A DNA stretch of 35,607 nt from Tieghemiomyces parasiticus (GCA_027575765.1 JANBPT010000450.1:1-35607); one strand, 5' to 3'. Shown: positions 11,113 to 21,954, counted from the first letter of the stretch. Program-made: numbers and translations. The notes: a model not told the origin generated them from the sequence alone.

Positions 11113-11818
11113 ATGATACCGACTGCGGCGCGTTCGAAGCCTGTGGGGGGCCTCATATCCTACTTTAAGAATTTGGTTATGCCAATTGTATCCCAACATC
11201 AAGCATTCAAGAGCACGGGCAGCTCGATGTTGCCAACCATTAAAGCTGAAGGCGACTATCTCGTGATGAACCGGGACCCTAAATTTCGGCGCGATCTCCG
11301 AGTTGGCGATATAGTCCAAGCCGTGGAACCGACGAGTAACAGTCGCCGCGTTTGTAAGCGTGTATGTGGCCTGGTAAGTGTCATATTGTCCCGGATAATG
11401 CGCCTCGACGGTAGAGCCAGCTGGCCTCATGTTTTCGTGCAGTTAATCATCTAGCCCTCGCAGGTAGACAATATACACCTACCCCTTTAGTTCTCTCATC
11501 GTCTCTCCCTGATATCCATCCCCTCCTTCCCCCTTCGTCCTGTATTCTTCATCGTAATACGGAACCCTTGGATAGCCCGGTGACATGGTACGGAAGGATC
11601 CGCGGTACAAGCTTAGCCCGCGTACGCAAGTACCCCCGGACCACGTCTGGTTGCTCGGGGACAATCTAGCCCAGTCAAAGGACTCCCGATTTTACGGCCC
11701 AGTGCCACGCAAGAACATCATAGGCATCGTGTACGCCAAGTGTAACATCGACGAGAATGGCAAGCCTACTAACGTTGTCAAACTGGTTCATACTCATCCG
11801 TATCTAAAAGAGTTTTGA
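11113..11818 (+). CDS. Imp1-like peptidase, copy 3
   Basis: Exons are 11113-11373 and 11576-11818, joined in phase 0 by a 202-nt intron with normal GTAAGT and TAG ends. The product has 167 residues. Exon 2 opens with PGDMVRKDP, like the PGDWV of IMP1. The S26 residues are present: Ser38 in GSSMLPT, Lys82 in CKRVCGLPGD, and GDNLAQSKDSRFYGPVP. It aligns with copy 2 without a gap across exon 1 (87 codons each) and exon 2 (81 codons each). Both differ from IMP1 by a very short N-terminus without an evident membrane span, and by a conserved tail ending HPYLKE(F/Y). A soluble or differently anchored protease is an inference. It could also be specialised for other substrates. Confidence 0.85.
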
Positions 11819-11940
11819 GCGCCGCCTCAATTCAGGCAGGGCTGGGCTCAGGCAAGAGGAGCGCGTCGCAGCGCAGTAATTGAAGAATTGTGTGGTTTTT
11901 TGAGGTCCGATCTATCGAAGCATTACGGGTTTTCAAGTTC

Positions 11941-12476
11941 ATGGGCCACTGTAGGTCAGTTTGTCAGGTCAAATGTGGCCGACCGGTTGGAGCAGGGAAG
12001 CATGTCGTAATGGCCGATTCGCCTGTTATCTCAGCGTTTACCGGTTTATGGGTCTCAGTCCAAGTTCTTGGAAAGTCAATAATGGCCGCTCAATTTCTGG
12101 CGGTATATCCCGATGGACAATAAGAAGGTAACTGGATTAAGGGTGACATCAAATGTGGTAAACCCGTCCAGAGCTACAAGTACCAAAAAGGGACTAAAAC
12201 CTCCCTCGGCTGCGGCGAATGGAAAAATAAGCTCCTCTCCCTACTTTGCAAGAAAACCGGGCTTATCAGCCAGGTAGGTAATGATTCGAGCCCATGATTG
12301 CGACACTCACTGGCTCCCAGGACTAAATAAGGGTTATTCGCAATGGAAGGCAATTTCTTAATCTTAGCTATACGACGTATACGCCGGCCGCTATGATGGA
12401 CTACCACGACGCAGCGTTCAAACTTACGGACGTGGCAGGTGTGTACCACCCGCTTTCCCAAGCCCAATTAAATTTC
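11941..12476 (+). other. Cryptic cysteine-containing coding remnant or unresolved multi-exon gene
   Basis: One frame is open from an ATG at 11941 to a TAA at 12121-12123, then open again without interruption for 50 codons to 12273. There a GTAGGT donor-like site follows. Both parts carry a similar motif: CQVKCGRPVGAGK in the first and GDIKCGKPVQSYK in the second, with further cysteines after the second. A later frame ending at about 12485 (DAAFKLTDVAGVYHPLSQ) also looks coding, but its phase does not fit the nearby acceptors. The region may be a broken gene with one stop, or a gene with introns I cannot place. No family is recognised. Confidence 0.22.
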
Positions 12477-14240
12477 AGTTGGTAAGCGTAGTGCGTGACG
12501 CACAGTGGTTAAAAGCTGGCAGTCAAAGATTATGGTGGGAGAAATCTAGAGGAGTCGGGGCTAATTGGAAACAGTAGAAAATAGCCAGCTGGGCTGGGCT
12601 GGCCTGGGCGTATTCGTGGTAATTTGGTACTAGTTAGTATCCGTCGGGACTAAAATTCTCGCCGTCTGAGATTGCCTTGAGGCCTGGCTGAGTGTACGGG
12701 TGGAGAAGGTGAATGGTGGGTGAGATCGGAAACGCTAGGATGAGTCGCGAGGAGAACAATATGAACGGCCGTTGGTAGGTAGGAATAATTAAGGGAAACG
12801 TAACTAGGCGATAGCGGACCGGCTAAAGAAAGGCACAAGGCGTTAGGCTAGGTGATTGTTTGGAGGTGCGTAGAGTTAGGTGAACCTAGTGGTCCACATG
12901 GCGTATTTGTGACTGAAGGGGGGGTGTATGAGACTGTCGTCTGGATTGGGAGGCATTTCCAGAACGTAGGGGGACATGGTTCGCTCATTTTTATTAGTAG
13001 ATAGACCGGTGAAGTGGGAGACTGACGGGCAAACCCCCTATGCTGCACGCCTGATAATGCACCCCTGGCTCTCATTAAAACGACACTAGGTAATTTCAAA
13101 CCGATCACGTGCAGACAACGCTAGCCGTGTATGGTAAATGTGCGGAATTGGCCTTCGTTGATAGACAACTAGATCAGGACCGCTTTGCGATGGTGGGCGG
13201 GGGACGTGCCTAACGGTGGAGCCTGTTAGGTTGATCGAATATCTCTTAAGCGCCATGGTTCCCGACTCGCCGGTCACGCCTAGCAAAGATGGTTTCACTT
13301 GGGCTGAGACTGCGTGATGGCTTAGGGCGTGACCTAGTACGACCGATGACCGACTGGAATAATGAAGAATACCTCGGCTTTCTGCGCTGGTGGGTGGTGC
13401 AAACGAAAGGTGTGAGATGGGAGGCAGCTGTGTTCCTTGGCTTCTACCGATCCATTGAGGAGGGCAGTGGGCCATAATTGTCGGTCTGGCCGATAGTATG
13501 ATGGGCCCTACCATCATCTGAGCTAGGGAGATGGGACGCCTTTTACCTTGAAAGGTAAGCCAGTGATCCAACACTGTGATTGCCCGGGATCGCACAGGTG
13601 GTTTCAGCCGGCTGCTTCCCCACTGTGCCTAACGTACCACCCCATAGGCCTGGCGCATGGATCCTGGCAATGAGTCTCGATGGTTAGTCACCACCGGTCG
13701 TATTGGTTGGATGGTTAGACATGTGAGTTCGATGGTAGTGGATAACCAGAGGGCGCGTGAATAGGACTGCATCCCCATGACCAATTGCAGGACAATAAGG
13801 GGAAAGGGCGGAGGAGGATAAGGCGCCAGGGCTTCCCGAGGTGCTCCGTATTCGCTCTAACCAAGGCCATGGCTCCCCCGCTTTTCGCTCCACCCAGCCC
13901 ATTCATAGTGACGACGCCAAAAGTGGTTTCCCGAATGGTAAAACTAAGCCAGCTTATTAAGGGTCTTGCCATCCCCACATCTCTACTCTATAGCGCTTGC
14001 CTTATTGACGTATTCGCTTTGTTATAAATATCATCTGTTCGGCCCCTAGTTTTCTTTTGGCCCATCAATCCTACCTACCGTATCCTTGAGGTATCGTGTT
14101 GACTCGGCACTAGCCCCAGTCTTTGGCCCCGGTTCATACAATACCGTTTTCGGAGTACAGTGCCCCCACTGGCCCTCACCGTCGCGACACTTCGTTAGAC
14201 CCACGCCAGGGTTACCTGCAGACACTTGGTTATTCCCGAC
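12477..14240. other. Long intergenic region upstream of the ketopantoate reductase gene
   Basis: No recognisable gene is seen. A 62-codon ATG-started frame at 13289-13477 (+) is Trp-rich and unlike any family I know. The 169-codon frame on the minus strand at 13086-13595 begins only with GTG and looks non-coding. Runs of up to seven G occur near 12918-12924. Confidence 0.45.
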
Positions 14241-15380
14241 ATGCTTCGAACCGTAATCGGTAAGTACGAACCACCCTTCTCATGTACCCCTAGTTGATGT
14301 CGTTACTATTAAGTCCGCCAAACCAGCCACTCACCATCCCTCTATCCTTCACCGACCATACACTTCTTACCATTCCTCCGCTCAGTTGGTAGCGGCGCCG
14401 TCGGCACCTTACTGGCTTCTCGCCTACAAGCCTCCGGCCGGCACCATGTAACCACTGTCTGCCGCTCCAGCTTTGGCAAGGTGCGCCAGAACGGGTTTTT
14501 AATCCGATCGACCCTTTTTGGGGATGGAGCCTTCCGTCCGGACTACGTGGCCCGCGATATAACTGACGCGGCCCAGCAAGAAGAGGCCTACGACTACGTC
14601 TTTCTCTGCACCAAGGCCTTCCCTTCGGAAGTCAACTCAGCGGACCTGTTGGGTCCACTGGTGAGTGCCCGTACCCGGATCGTTACAGTGCAAAACGGGA
14701 TCGGTGCCGAGACTAAGCTAATCCGAGCCTTCCCGGGCAATCCAGTATTCCCCGCCGTTATCTACTGTATGTCGGAGCAAACGAGCCCGGGCGAGATTGT
14801 CCAGACTGGATTTGTCAAGTTTATCCTCGGAGCCCGACCGCCAGTTGCCCAAGACCCTGTGGCATCCGTGGAGGAGGATCCGGGCCGCTTCGAGCGCGAG
14901 CAGCGAGTGGCCGAGGCTCTAGCGGCTGACTTCCAAGGCGGCGGCATCCCCACCGTCCTCACCGACAACATCCAGGGTCACCGGTGGCTCAAACTGGTCT
15001 GGAACGCGTCCTTCAACCCGGTGTCTGTCGTGGGCGGCGGCCGTAATACTGGTGAGATGTTGGCCGACCCGTTCTCCAAACAACTCATTCTTGACCTACA
15101 GCGGGAAATCTGGGCGATCGGCGAGAAGACCACAGGCCAGTCGCTACCCAGCATCCCAGAATTTGAGTCGCCCGAAGCCATCGTCGAGAACACAGCCAAG
15201 CGCGTACCTTACAAACCGTCCATGTTGCAGGATCACCTCAATGGCCGGCCCATGGAACACGAGGTCATCCTCAAAAACCCGCTCGAAGTCGCACGTCGAT
15301 ACCAGGTACCCACTCCGCGCCTCGAGTCCGTCTACGCCTTGATGCGACTTATCACGCTAGGCGATAAAGCCCGGGCCTAA
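14241..15380 (+). CDS. Ketopantoate reductase family protein (ApbA/PanE-type)
   Basis: Exon 1 is only 19 nt (14241-14259); a 126-nt intron follows and exon 2 is 14386-15380. The intron splits the first strand of the nucleotide-binding fold in phase 1. The product has 337 residues, the usual length. Residues 8-13 (GSGAVG) form the dinucleotide loop. TVQNGIGAE carries the conserved Asn110. RWLKLVWNASFNP carries the catalytic-type Lys209 with Asn213 and Asn217, and the C-terminal helical domain is complete. In pantothenate (coenzyme A precursor) synthesis the enzyme reduces 2-dehydropantoate to pantoate with NADPH. Fungi often hold several paralogues with other substrates, so the true substrate is uncertain. 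It converges with TYW1. Confidence 0.88.
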
Positions 15381-15990
15381 ATTGCCGCTGGAGGCTCGCC
15401 TCGCCCCCCGGACTGGCAACTATTGGCCAACCCGTCACCAATACACATTATCGGTTACTATCAATTACTGGGTAAAGGGGAGGGATACGTTATGAAGTGG
15501 AAACCAGTAAGAGCGTTCTTTTATGGTGACCGTCTTTCCTGAACCATCAGGATTCATCTGGATCAGCTTTGTGATTCAATTTAAGGTGTGTTGCTCTCAC
15601 TGCCTCCTGTTCTGATACTATCCTCGCCAATATATATCTATATATATAGGATCCGTCTGGTAGGCGTAAACCTTGGGTTTGTTTATGGAGTGTGCCTATG
15701 CTGGTTCCGAGTAACCATACCACTGGGCACCGCCGTGTAGAAACTCTGTCATCTGAGGATCCTCTCACCCATGATATATACATATACCACGATTCTCCTT
15801 CGTACAATATACTTTGATACGCAGCCCTAGCAATGCCGCTGAATTGTACGCTACTGGGGGAGGGGGGAGGGCCATTCAGTGCCACCGCTGAAGGGGGGGG
15901 GGTCTAACACCCAACACGCCCTACAAAATATAGCCCCAAAAGTCCATTGCCTTTGTCTCCCTTGTTACTTTTAATATAAAAATTTGTAGG
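15381..15990. other. Convergent spacer between the reductase gene and TYW1
   Basis: This 3' flanking region is shared by two convergent genes. It contains AT microsatellite-like stretches near 15630-15648 and 15774-15788 and a run of ten G at 15893-15902. A 112-codon frame on the minus strand (15547-15885) has no ATG start and is not considered a gene. Confidence 0.5.
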
Positions 15991-18579
15991 TTAGTTAGAC
16001 ACCGCCGCGGCAGCCTTGGCCCCACCACCCTTCTTGCGGTAGAACCGCGTCTCATTCGGATCGAACCCGTGGTGTTCGTTACCAAACACGGCCCACTCGG
16101 GGGTAGGTGCCATATAGTCCAGACTTGTGAAGGGCTCCCCGGTCGCCACCAGTTCCTGGAAGCGCGCGTAATCGATCCACGTGTTCCACCGGCCATCGAC
16201 CTTGAACTTCTTGTGGGCGACCAGGACCGAGCAGCTGTGGGCGTGTTCACAGGCCACCTCGTACTCGCCACCGAGCATTCCGGTCAACGTTTCGACAAAG
16301 TGGATGACCTCGTTATGGTAGGGCACGTTCGCCATGGTGAGGTTACTGGCCCCGCTGAACCCGCAGTAGGTCACGCCCTTCACCTCAATGAATTCCGGGC
16401 GGCCACGCTGGATGAGTTCGACGTAACTGGCCAGTTCCTCGGTATTGAAACTTTTGACCAGCGTTAGGCGATAGACTGTCCGCTGTCCCTTGGTCCGGAG
16501 GCTGTCCAGGCTGCCCAGGAAGCGCTCCCAAAAGTCACGGAAGAGCGGGCGGTCGACCTTCTTCAGGCTGTCCTTAGTACTGGCGTCCACGCTCACGTAC
16601 AGCTGGGTCACCGGGTCAAGCTCGGCAATTTTATCGGGGAACTGCGCGTTGGTCACAAGGAAACTGGAGATGCCCTTTTGGTGCAGCAGCTTGACGAAAT
16701 CGTTGATGCGCGGGTACATGATGGGTTCGCCAACGAGCGAAAGCGCGCAGTGCTGGACCTGGAAGGCCTCCTGGAACCGGTCGGCCTTCACACCGGGGAC
16801 CCCTTTGAACTGCTTAATCATTTGGTAGTGGTTGGCCATGGCACCGTCCAAAATGAACGCCGGGTCGTCCATCTGCCACCGCCACTCGGTACCGACCGGG
16901 TTGGTGTGGTGCCGCCAGCAGAAAACGCACTTGTTGGCGCAGGCCAGCGATGGGGTGGTTTCCATACACAGATGGCTCTGGATTCCGTAGAAACTGTGCT
17001 TGTAGCAGAAGCCACGCCCACGGAGCGCCGACTTGGTCCATCGGCAAATCTTGACCCCAGAGTGCGACCCGATCACCTTGTACCCCTGCTTCGTCAGGTT
17101 TTGGTGGATCATCGGGCTCACCATCTCGCGAGGCGGGCGGGCCACCACGACGGAGTCCTTAGTGTCGGCGTCGCCTAGAGCGCGGTGCGGACGTTGGGCC
17201 TTGCGTTCGCGGCGGCTACGTAGGGTGGCCGTTGCCTTTGATTGAGTGGCGGCGAAACTGGCCTCGTCCTCGGCACGCTGCCCGCGGGCCTCCTGGATTT
17301 TATGGGCCACCCGGCCCATGTCTTCCAGATCGACCATCTCGTGGTCGCTCGCACCTAGGACGTCCGTGTTGGTACCGATGATGTCGGTCTCGTCCTCCGC
17401 CTCGCTCTCGGCGTCGGACAGCCGCGTGTCGGCCACCACGGGGGCAACGTAGGTCTCGCCGTCCAGCAAGGAGGCAACCAACCCATCAGCCCAGGCCTGG
17501 AAACTGGCCAACTGGTCTGTCACCCGGGACAGTGGTTCGCGGGAGGAGGGGTGAGGGCGAAGTGCGATGGGTGTGGAAAAGGTTAGTTAAGCCAGTAGGC
17601 AGTGCAACCAACAGCCTGTTTACACATTGATCAGCGTGCCTACCCACCACTCTACATGGTAGCTTACCTGCGTTCTTATCGCCCTCGCCAAGTGGGTACA
17701 TCCGTCGGGCCCCCAAAGCCCCCAGCCACTTGTCTGTACACCGCCCAGCGAACCCAAACTCGTCCCCGTACGCCGAGTCACCGAGGCCAAACACAGCGAA
17801 TCGCAGGTGGGCCAGACAGTCGTGGGCCATGCGGAAATCGTAGCGAATATCTTCGAGCCACTTAAGGAACCAGTCGGTCGGGTTTTCTACATTGTAGGTG
17901 GCAATCAAAAAGGCGCACACAGACTTCTCGGCGAGAAAGTCCTCCGTATCGTAGACCGCCAGGTCGATCGGTTCAGCCGGGAGGCCGCGGTTGCCCAGTT
18001 GGGCCACCAGGGCCTCGGCAAACTGCTTCGAGGTGCCCGTTTGGGTGCCGAAAAATACCTTTAGGGGCTGAGCGTAGTAGGTAGCGACAATAGCGTCGGG
18101 GGTTGGGGTAGGGTTGGCAGCGGGTGCATCGGTCCCTTCGCAGGGGACAGGGCCGGCCCGGCAGGCACAACCAGTCGCGGCGGGGTCGGTCGAACAGCAG
18201 TCGGTCGTACCGAGGTGGTCCTGCTTAGCAGGAAGGGCTTCAGTGGAGGGCACGGGAGTCTGATCGGACCGACGGGGTTTGGCGGCCGTGCGGCGAGCTT
18301 GATGGTAGAGGAGGGCAGTGGCGAGACCCAGAGCCAGGATGGCCGCTGTCCAGGGACTCTGGAACCAGGTTGTCGATGAGGGGATCTCGCAGAGGCCTGT
18401 ACGGGAGAATGTGCGAGAGGTGGTTGGATGGCGGAAGGACAATGAATCTAAATCAGTGTACCGCTCTTCGCAGAGGGTCTACCCCAGGGATACTTCGAGT
18501 CGGCCGAGAAGAAGCCACTGTAATAACCAGTGTTGGGCTTACCCGGTAGGCCCTCGGGAGTGCGAGCAGAGCAGCTCAT
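15991..18579 (-). CDS. TYW1: tRNA 4-demethylwyosine synthase (TYW1)
   Basis: Exons in order of transcription are 18579-18543, 18396-17668 and 17516-15991. Both introns are in phase 1 and the product has 763 residues. TYW1 is a radical-SAM enzyme that converts N1-methylguanosine 37 of tRNA-Phe, using pyruvate carbons, into 4-demethylwyosine, the second step of wybutosine synthesis. A hydrophobic segment (WTAAILALGLATALL) near the N-terminus matches the membrane anchor seen in fungal TYW1. A flavodoxin domain follows, with FFGTQTGTSKQFAEAL and FGLGDSAYGDEFG. After an acidic linker comes the radical-SAM domain with C448xxxC452xxC455 in CANKCVFCWRHHTN. Exon 1 is chosen because exon 2 has no upstream in-frame ATG and the 37-nt exon supplies one in matching phase. 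It is divergent from DAD4. Confidence 0.95.
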
Positions 18580-19251
18580 GGCGGAGAGTGCGGATATGAA
18601 TACGCCGGAACTTTGGGGTCGGGTGCTGATGGCTAGACTGAGGTCTCCAACAGAGTGTAGTAATAAAAGGGTGAGTTCTGAGTGGGGAGCCGCAGTGGTG
18701 GACTGATCAAAGACGATGTATAGGTGAGCGTAAGATGGGAATGAAGAGGCCCCTCAAGCTAATTGCTGTCGTTTGGCTACGCTGCACAACGTTCACACAC
18801 CACCTTAAGCCGAATATGGTCAAGTACTGTACAGTGTGTAGTGCGGGAGGATGGCCGTAATTCGGGACTAGCGATCTGGCTCACAGAGCCAAAACTTAAG
18901 GTCAGCCTTGTTGCCCGAGACTAACTGCGATGCAGTTTTTTTTATTTTATTATTTCGACATTGACCAGGGCTGTATGTTGAGTGAGCAGTTTACCGTAAG
19001 TCAAATTCAAGGTCACGGGATTTTTAGGCCCACCACCCCGGTTACCCATCTGCTTGCTTGCCTTAGTACGTCGCTTCGATGCCTTTGTTTACTCGACAAT
19101 GGGTCGAGCCTAGCACATTCGGAATGAGCACTTTGGACCCATGACCCCCATTCCAACGTATTAATGCTCCTTAGCCTCATTCCCAACATCACCATTTCCT
19201 CACCAGCGCCACGCCTCTCCCTAATTGATACCTCAATTATTCTGTATTGCC
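18580..19251. other. Divergent intergenic region between TYW1 and DAD4
   Basis: Upstream regions of both genes. Nothing coding is recognised; a T-rich stretch lies at about 18936-18955. Confidence 0.5.
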
Positions 19252-19612
19252 ATGGACAATCCGCATTTTAAACAACAGACCAAGCTCCTAGAGCGCATCC
19301 GTGACAACGTGGTAAGTCAGCCCGTTCCCCGCTGCGGGCAGTCGTATTACTCAAAATTAGGCTCACTAGCCTCGAAGCCCGACGACACTCCGTAAAGCTA
19401 ACCCTACGCTTTGTTATTATTTTGCGTGGCCTTACCATTTTGTCCAGGATAAGATGAGTCACGTCCTCGCCAATATCAACGACAAGGTGCACGAGATCAA
19501 CGACTTTAATAACGATCTGGTCATGTTTTGGCAAATCTGGAGCAAGTACGAGCAGAACGCCAATTTCCACCTTTCCATCCAGAAACAAAGGTCATCTTCA
19601 GACGCCCCCTAA
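19252..19612 (+). CDS. DAD4: DASH complex subunit Dad4
   Basis: Exons are 19252-19311 and 19448-19612, joined in phase 0, giving 74 residues; yeast Dad4 has 72. It begins MDNPHFKQQTKLLERIRDNV, close to the MENP(Y/H)EEQQ...LL.RI..NV opening of the family. It continues with NINDKVHEINDFNNDLV, and WSKYEQNANFHL matches the conserved ending. Dad4 is part of the ten-protein DASH/Dam1 ring that couples kinetochores to spindle microtubules. The protein is a single short coiled-coil helix. The gene is small enough to be missed by automatic prediction, and the intron sits after residue 20. It converges with the Rab gene, 207 bp away. Confidence 0.93.
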
Positions 19613-19642
19613 GTAACCTACACAGCACTTTCAACATGTACA

Positions 19643-19648
19643 AATAAA
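19643..19648 (+). terminator. Candidate polyadenylation signal of DAD4
   Basis: AATAAA lies 31 nt after the DAD4 stop codon in a suitable AT-rich setting. Position and motif only; no cleavage data. Confidence 0.35.
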
Positions 19649-19760
19649 TCGATCGACTCTCATGGGGGTTATATGCACCCTGGCTTGCACTAACTGTTTC
19701 TTTAGCGCGAGCGAATCTGCATCTCCGCAAGGTTAAACGACGCCGGTCAGCAGGCTTTTT

Positions 19761-19766
19761 TTTATT
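19761..19766 (-). terminator. Candidate polyadenylation signal of the Rab gene
   Basis: AATAAA on the minus strand lies about 54 nt beyond the stop of the Rab-like gene, within a poly-A/T stretch. Confidence 0.35.
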
Positions 19767-19819
19767 AAAAAGGCAGCTCAAGCAATGTAAGGATCTAAAA
19801 GTACAATCTACACAATCTA

Positions 19820-20924
19820 TTACATGATGGCACACTTGCCGTCGGGGTTGGTCCGGTCGATGTTACACTGGTCCGAGTACCGTGCGATCCATTCGCTGAC
19901 AATTTCAGTGAACAGCGCCTGGACGTTGGCGCCCGTCACGGCGGATGTTTCGTAGACCCCACTAATATCGTACTTGAGGCAGAATTCGCGAAGGGCGCTG
20001 AAGTAGCCGGGGCGATGGTGACGCGTTAGCGCCCACCGGTGGTAATGGTGCAGTTCGTTGGGTGAGACGGAAGCCGACGAAGTGGTTTGTGTTGGTGAAT
20101 CGGCCGGTGGGTGGTCGTCGTCGTCGTCGCGAGCCACACGGTCGTTCCGGAGGCCGCATAAGTAGAGTACACAGTCCGGGGTCGTCGAGCGAATCTCCTC
20201 GATCCAATTGACCACGTGAAAAAGGGTACGGATGTCGGTCAGATCGTAGCAGAGCACGGCGGCGAAAGCATTCTTGTCGTTCAGGCGGGTCTTGTTGCCC
20301 GGTCTGCAATAAGGTGAACACAATATAAACGGGCCAGTTAGTTACTGAGGTTGGGCTCAGGACTAGTCTCAAAGGCGAGAATCTGCATCGAATGAAAAGT
20401 CACCACTTACTGGTTGACGCCATTGATGTCCTGCCAGGTCGTGAAGTTTAGGCGAAACGGGTAATATATAGTAGAAAGAAATTAGCAGGGTGTAATGGGT
20501 TGTGGAGGCGCCAAGTGCCCTCTCGCTGGCCAGCAGACGGCGGACCGTAACCTACCCAGACCCGTAGCATCACCCGACACGGGGATGTGTTCAAATCCTT
20601 GGTGGTGATGTCGAGGCCAGACGGCACAGCCTATTTCAGGTCGATATAGTGTGAAGCGTATGATAGTAGCTGATGGTTAGGTTGCAAAATAAAAAAGGTG
20701 GCTGAAGTCCGAGGCCTGTACCTCCCAGTAACCAGGGCCACTTTGCGACCTACGGTGCCTTAGGTCTATCGAAGTCATTCTCCAGCGGAATCCAGAGTCG
20801 AGACAGCGCTTACTTTACTGTCCAGCCGGCCATTGGCGTACCGGTAGATAAGGGACGACTTGCCAATGCCACCGCATCCGACTAGGACGACGTTGGCCTC
20901 CGCCCGATGGCTAGCTTGTAACAT
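19820..20924 (-). CDS. Divergent Rab24-like small GTPase with CAAX end
   Basis: Exons in order of transcription are 20924-20814, 20630-20556, 20430-20411 and 20303-19820. The third is a 20-nt micro-exon. Phases 0, 0 and 2 agree and the product has 229 residues. The P-loop is GCGGIGKS (residues 16-23). Switch I region reads GLDITTKDLN, followed by VMLRVW. The G3 box is WDING (Asp63 to Gly66) in place of the usual WDTAG, and AAVLCYDLTD follows, as in Rab24. The G4 position reads LRND (120-123) instead of N/TKxD, and G5 reads TSAV instead of TSAK. An Asp/His/Ser-rich insertion of about 35 residues follows G4. The protein ends CAIM, a CAAX box that normally directs prenylation, rather than the double-cysteine end of most Rabs. 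A role in vesicle traffic or autophagy is inferred from similarity only. Guanine recognition may be weak. Confidence 0.78.
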
Positions 20925-21954
20925 TGGGCTGCGAGCGTGGGATGTTCAAGGCGAATGCGCTGGTCGTGGAGCTAAAAATAATAATACTAAAGTGGGTGGA
21001 GGGGCGGTCGGATTGGGTTCCACATGCGTGACAAGGGATAAAGTGATACTCGCAAGAGGCAGCAGCGGAGTCCAGATGAGTGTCTGTCGGGTGGCGAGCG
21101 TGGCAAATTATGATAATTTGTAGGCTAAGAATAGGCGGCGGCGAAGGAACTCAAATATGGGGTCCGCCAGCGGTGGCCGAGTTGGTTGTTTTTTTTTCGG
21201 AACCCGAGGTATTCGGGTCCGTTGGCTCCGACCCTCCGAGTCCCCATTCATTTCCACCATCGATGCCCGCGCTGGAAACTATGATGGCATCGGGTAACCC
21301 CCTGGATACTTTTGGCAAAAAAAATCACTCTCCTTAATATTGCCAGGGTGACATTAAACCAGTTCGATTCACACGATATCGCTTCGGCTCCAATCAGTAA
21401 GGAAGCAGGTGGTTTACGGCCTTGATGTCATTGACAGTTGGTGTCTCTAGCGTAACATCGTGACGATGTTATCCCCAATGTCAACCTCCCTAATATCCAG
21501 GAGCCAGTCACTCGGAACGGTGGGGTGACGCTGGAAAGAAATGATAAGGGTTGGTCATCAGACTGGCCATCGCCATTACGCCAATAGCTTATGTGGTGCA
21601 GTTGCTTGTGCTTAGAGCTCAACGTCGGGGGGGGGGTCGGGCTCTGGCGTGGCTGATGTGTTAGCTGGTGGCCTACGTGCACGCCCCCCATCTCCAACCG
21701 AGACCTGAAGGGATAATTTTATCGTGGGACCTGAGTTCCCTGAATTTGGTGTCACCACCGGATCACACGGCGTCCTGAGCCTCCCGATTCCCATACACAG
21801 CATTATACAATGTCGAGATAATATCAGAAATTTGCGCAGGCCCACTCTGGGCTAATCAATAGTTGTGCTACCAGATATCATAAGATGACAAAAATTCATT
21901 AGCATATAGCGCTCTGGGAAAAAAACATGACAATAAAAGCTGCGCAGGTTGAAA
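20925..21954. other. Intergenic region between the Rab and DASS genes
   Basis: Upstream of the Rab gene and downstream of the transporter; no coding gene is recognised. It includes a tRNA-like A-box with a T-run and hairpin (21174-21234, listed separately) and a run of ten G at 21627-21636. Short open frames at 21428-21845 on the minus strand look incidental. Confidence 0.5.
21174..21234 (+). other. Possible tRNA-derived remnant: A-box-like, T-run, hairpin
   Basis: TGGCCGAGTTGG at 21174-21185 matches the pol III A-box of Ser/Leu tRNAs. Nine T follow at 21189-21197, then a perfect six-plus-three base-pair hairpin at 21198-21221 with one bulged A and a five-base loop. GGCTCCGACCC at 21224-21234 only partly matches a B-box. 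No complete cloverleaf or anticodon arm can be drawn, so this is not an intact tRNA gene. It could be a tRNA pseudogene or SINE head. Confidence 0.2.

Noticed and set aside
13086..13595. 169-codon minus-strand frame
   Set aside because: Starts only with GTG, has no recognisable content and no intron signals that join it to anything.
16069..17178. Plus-strand open frames opposite TYW1 (16069-16467, 16678-17178)
   Set aside because: They are antisense shadows of a GC3-biased gene with clear conserved motifs on the other strand.
21160..21250. An intact Ser or Leu tRNA gene
   Set aside because: Only the A-box fits; no acceptor stem, anticodon arm or good B-box can be drawn, and nine T interrupt it.
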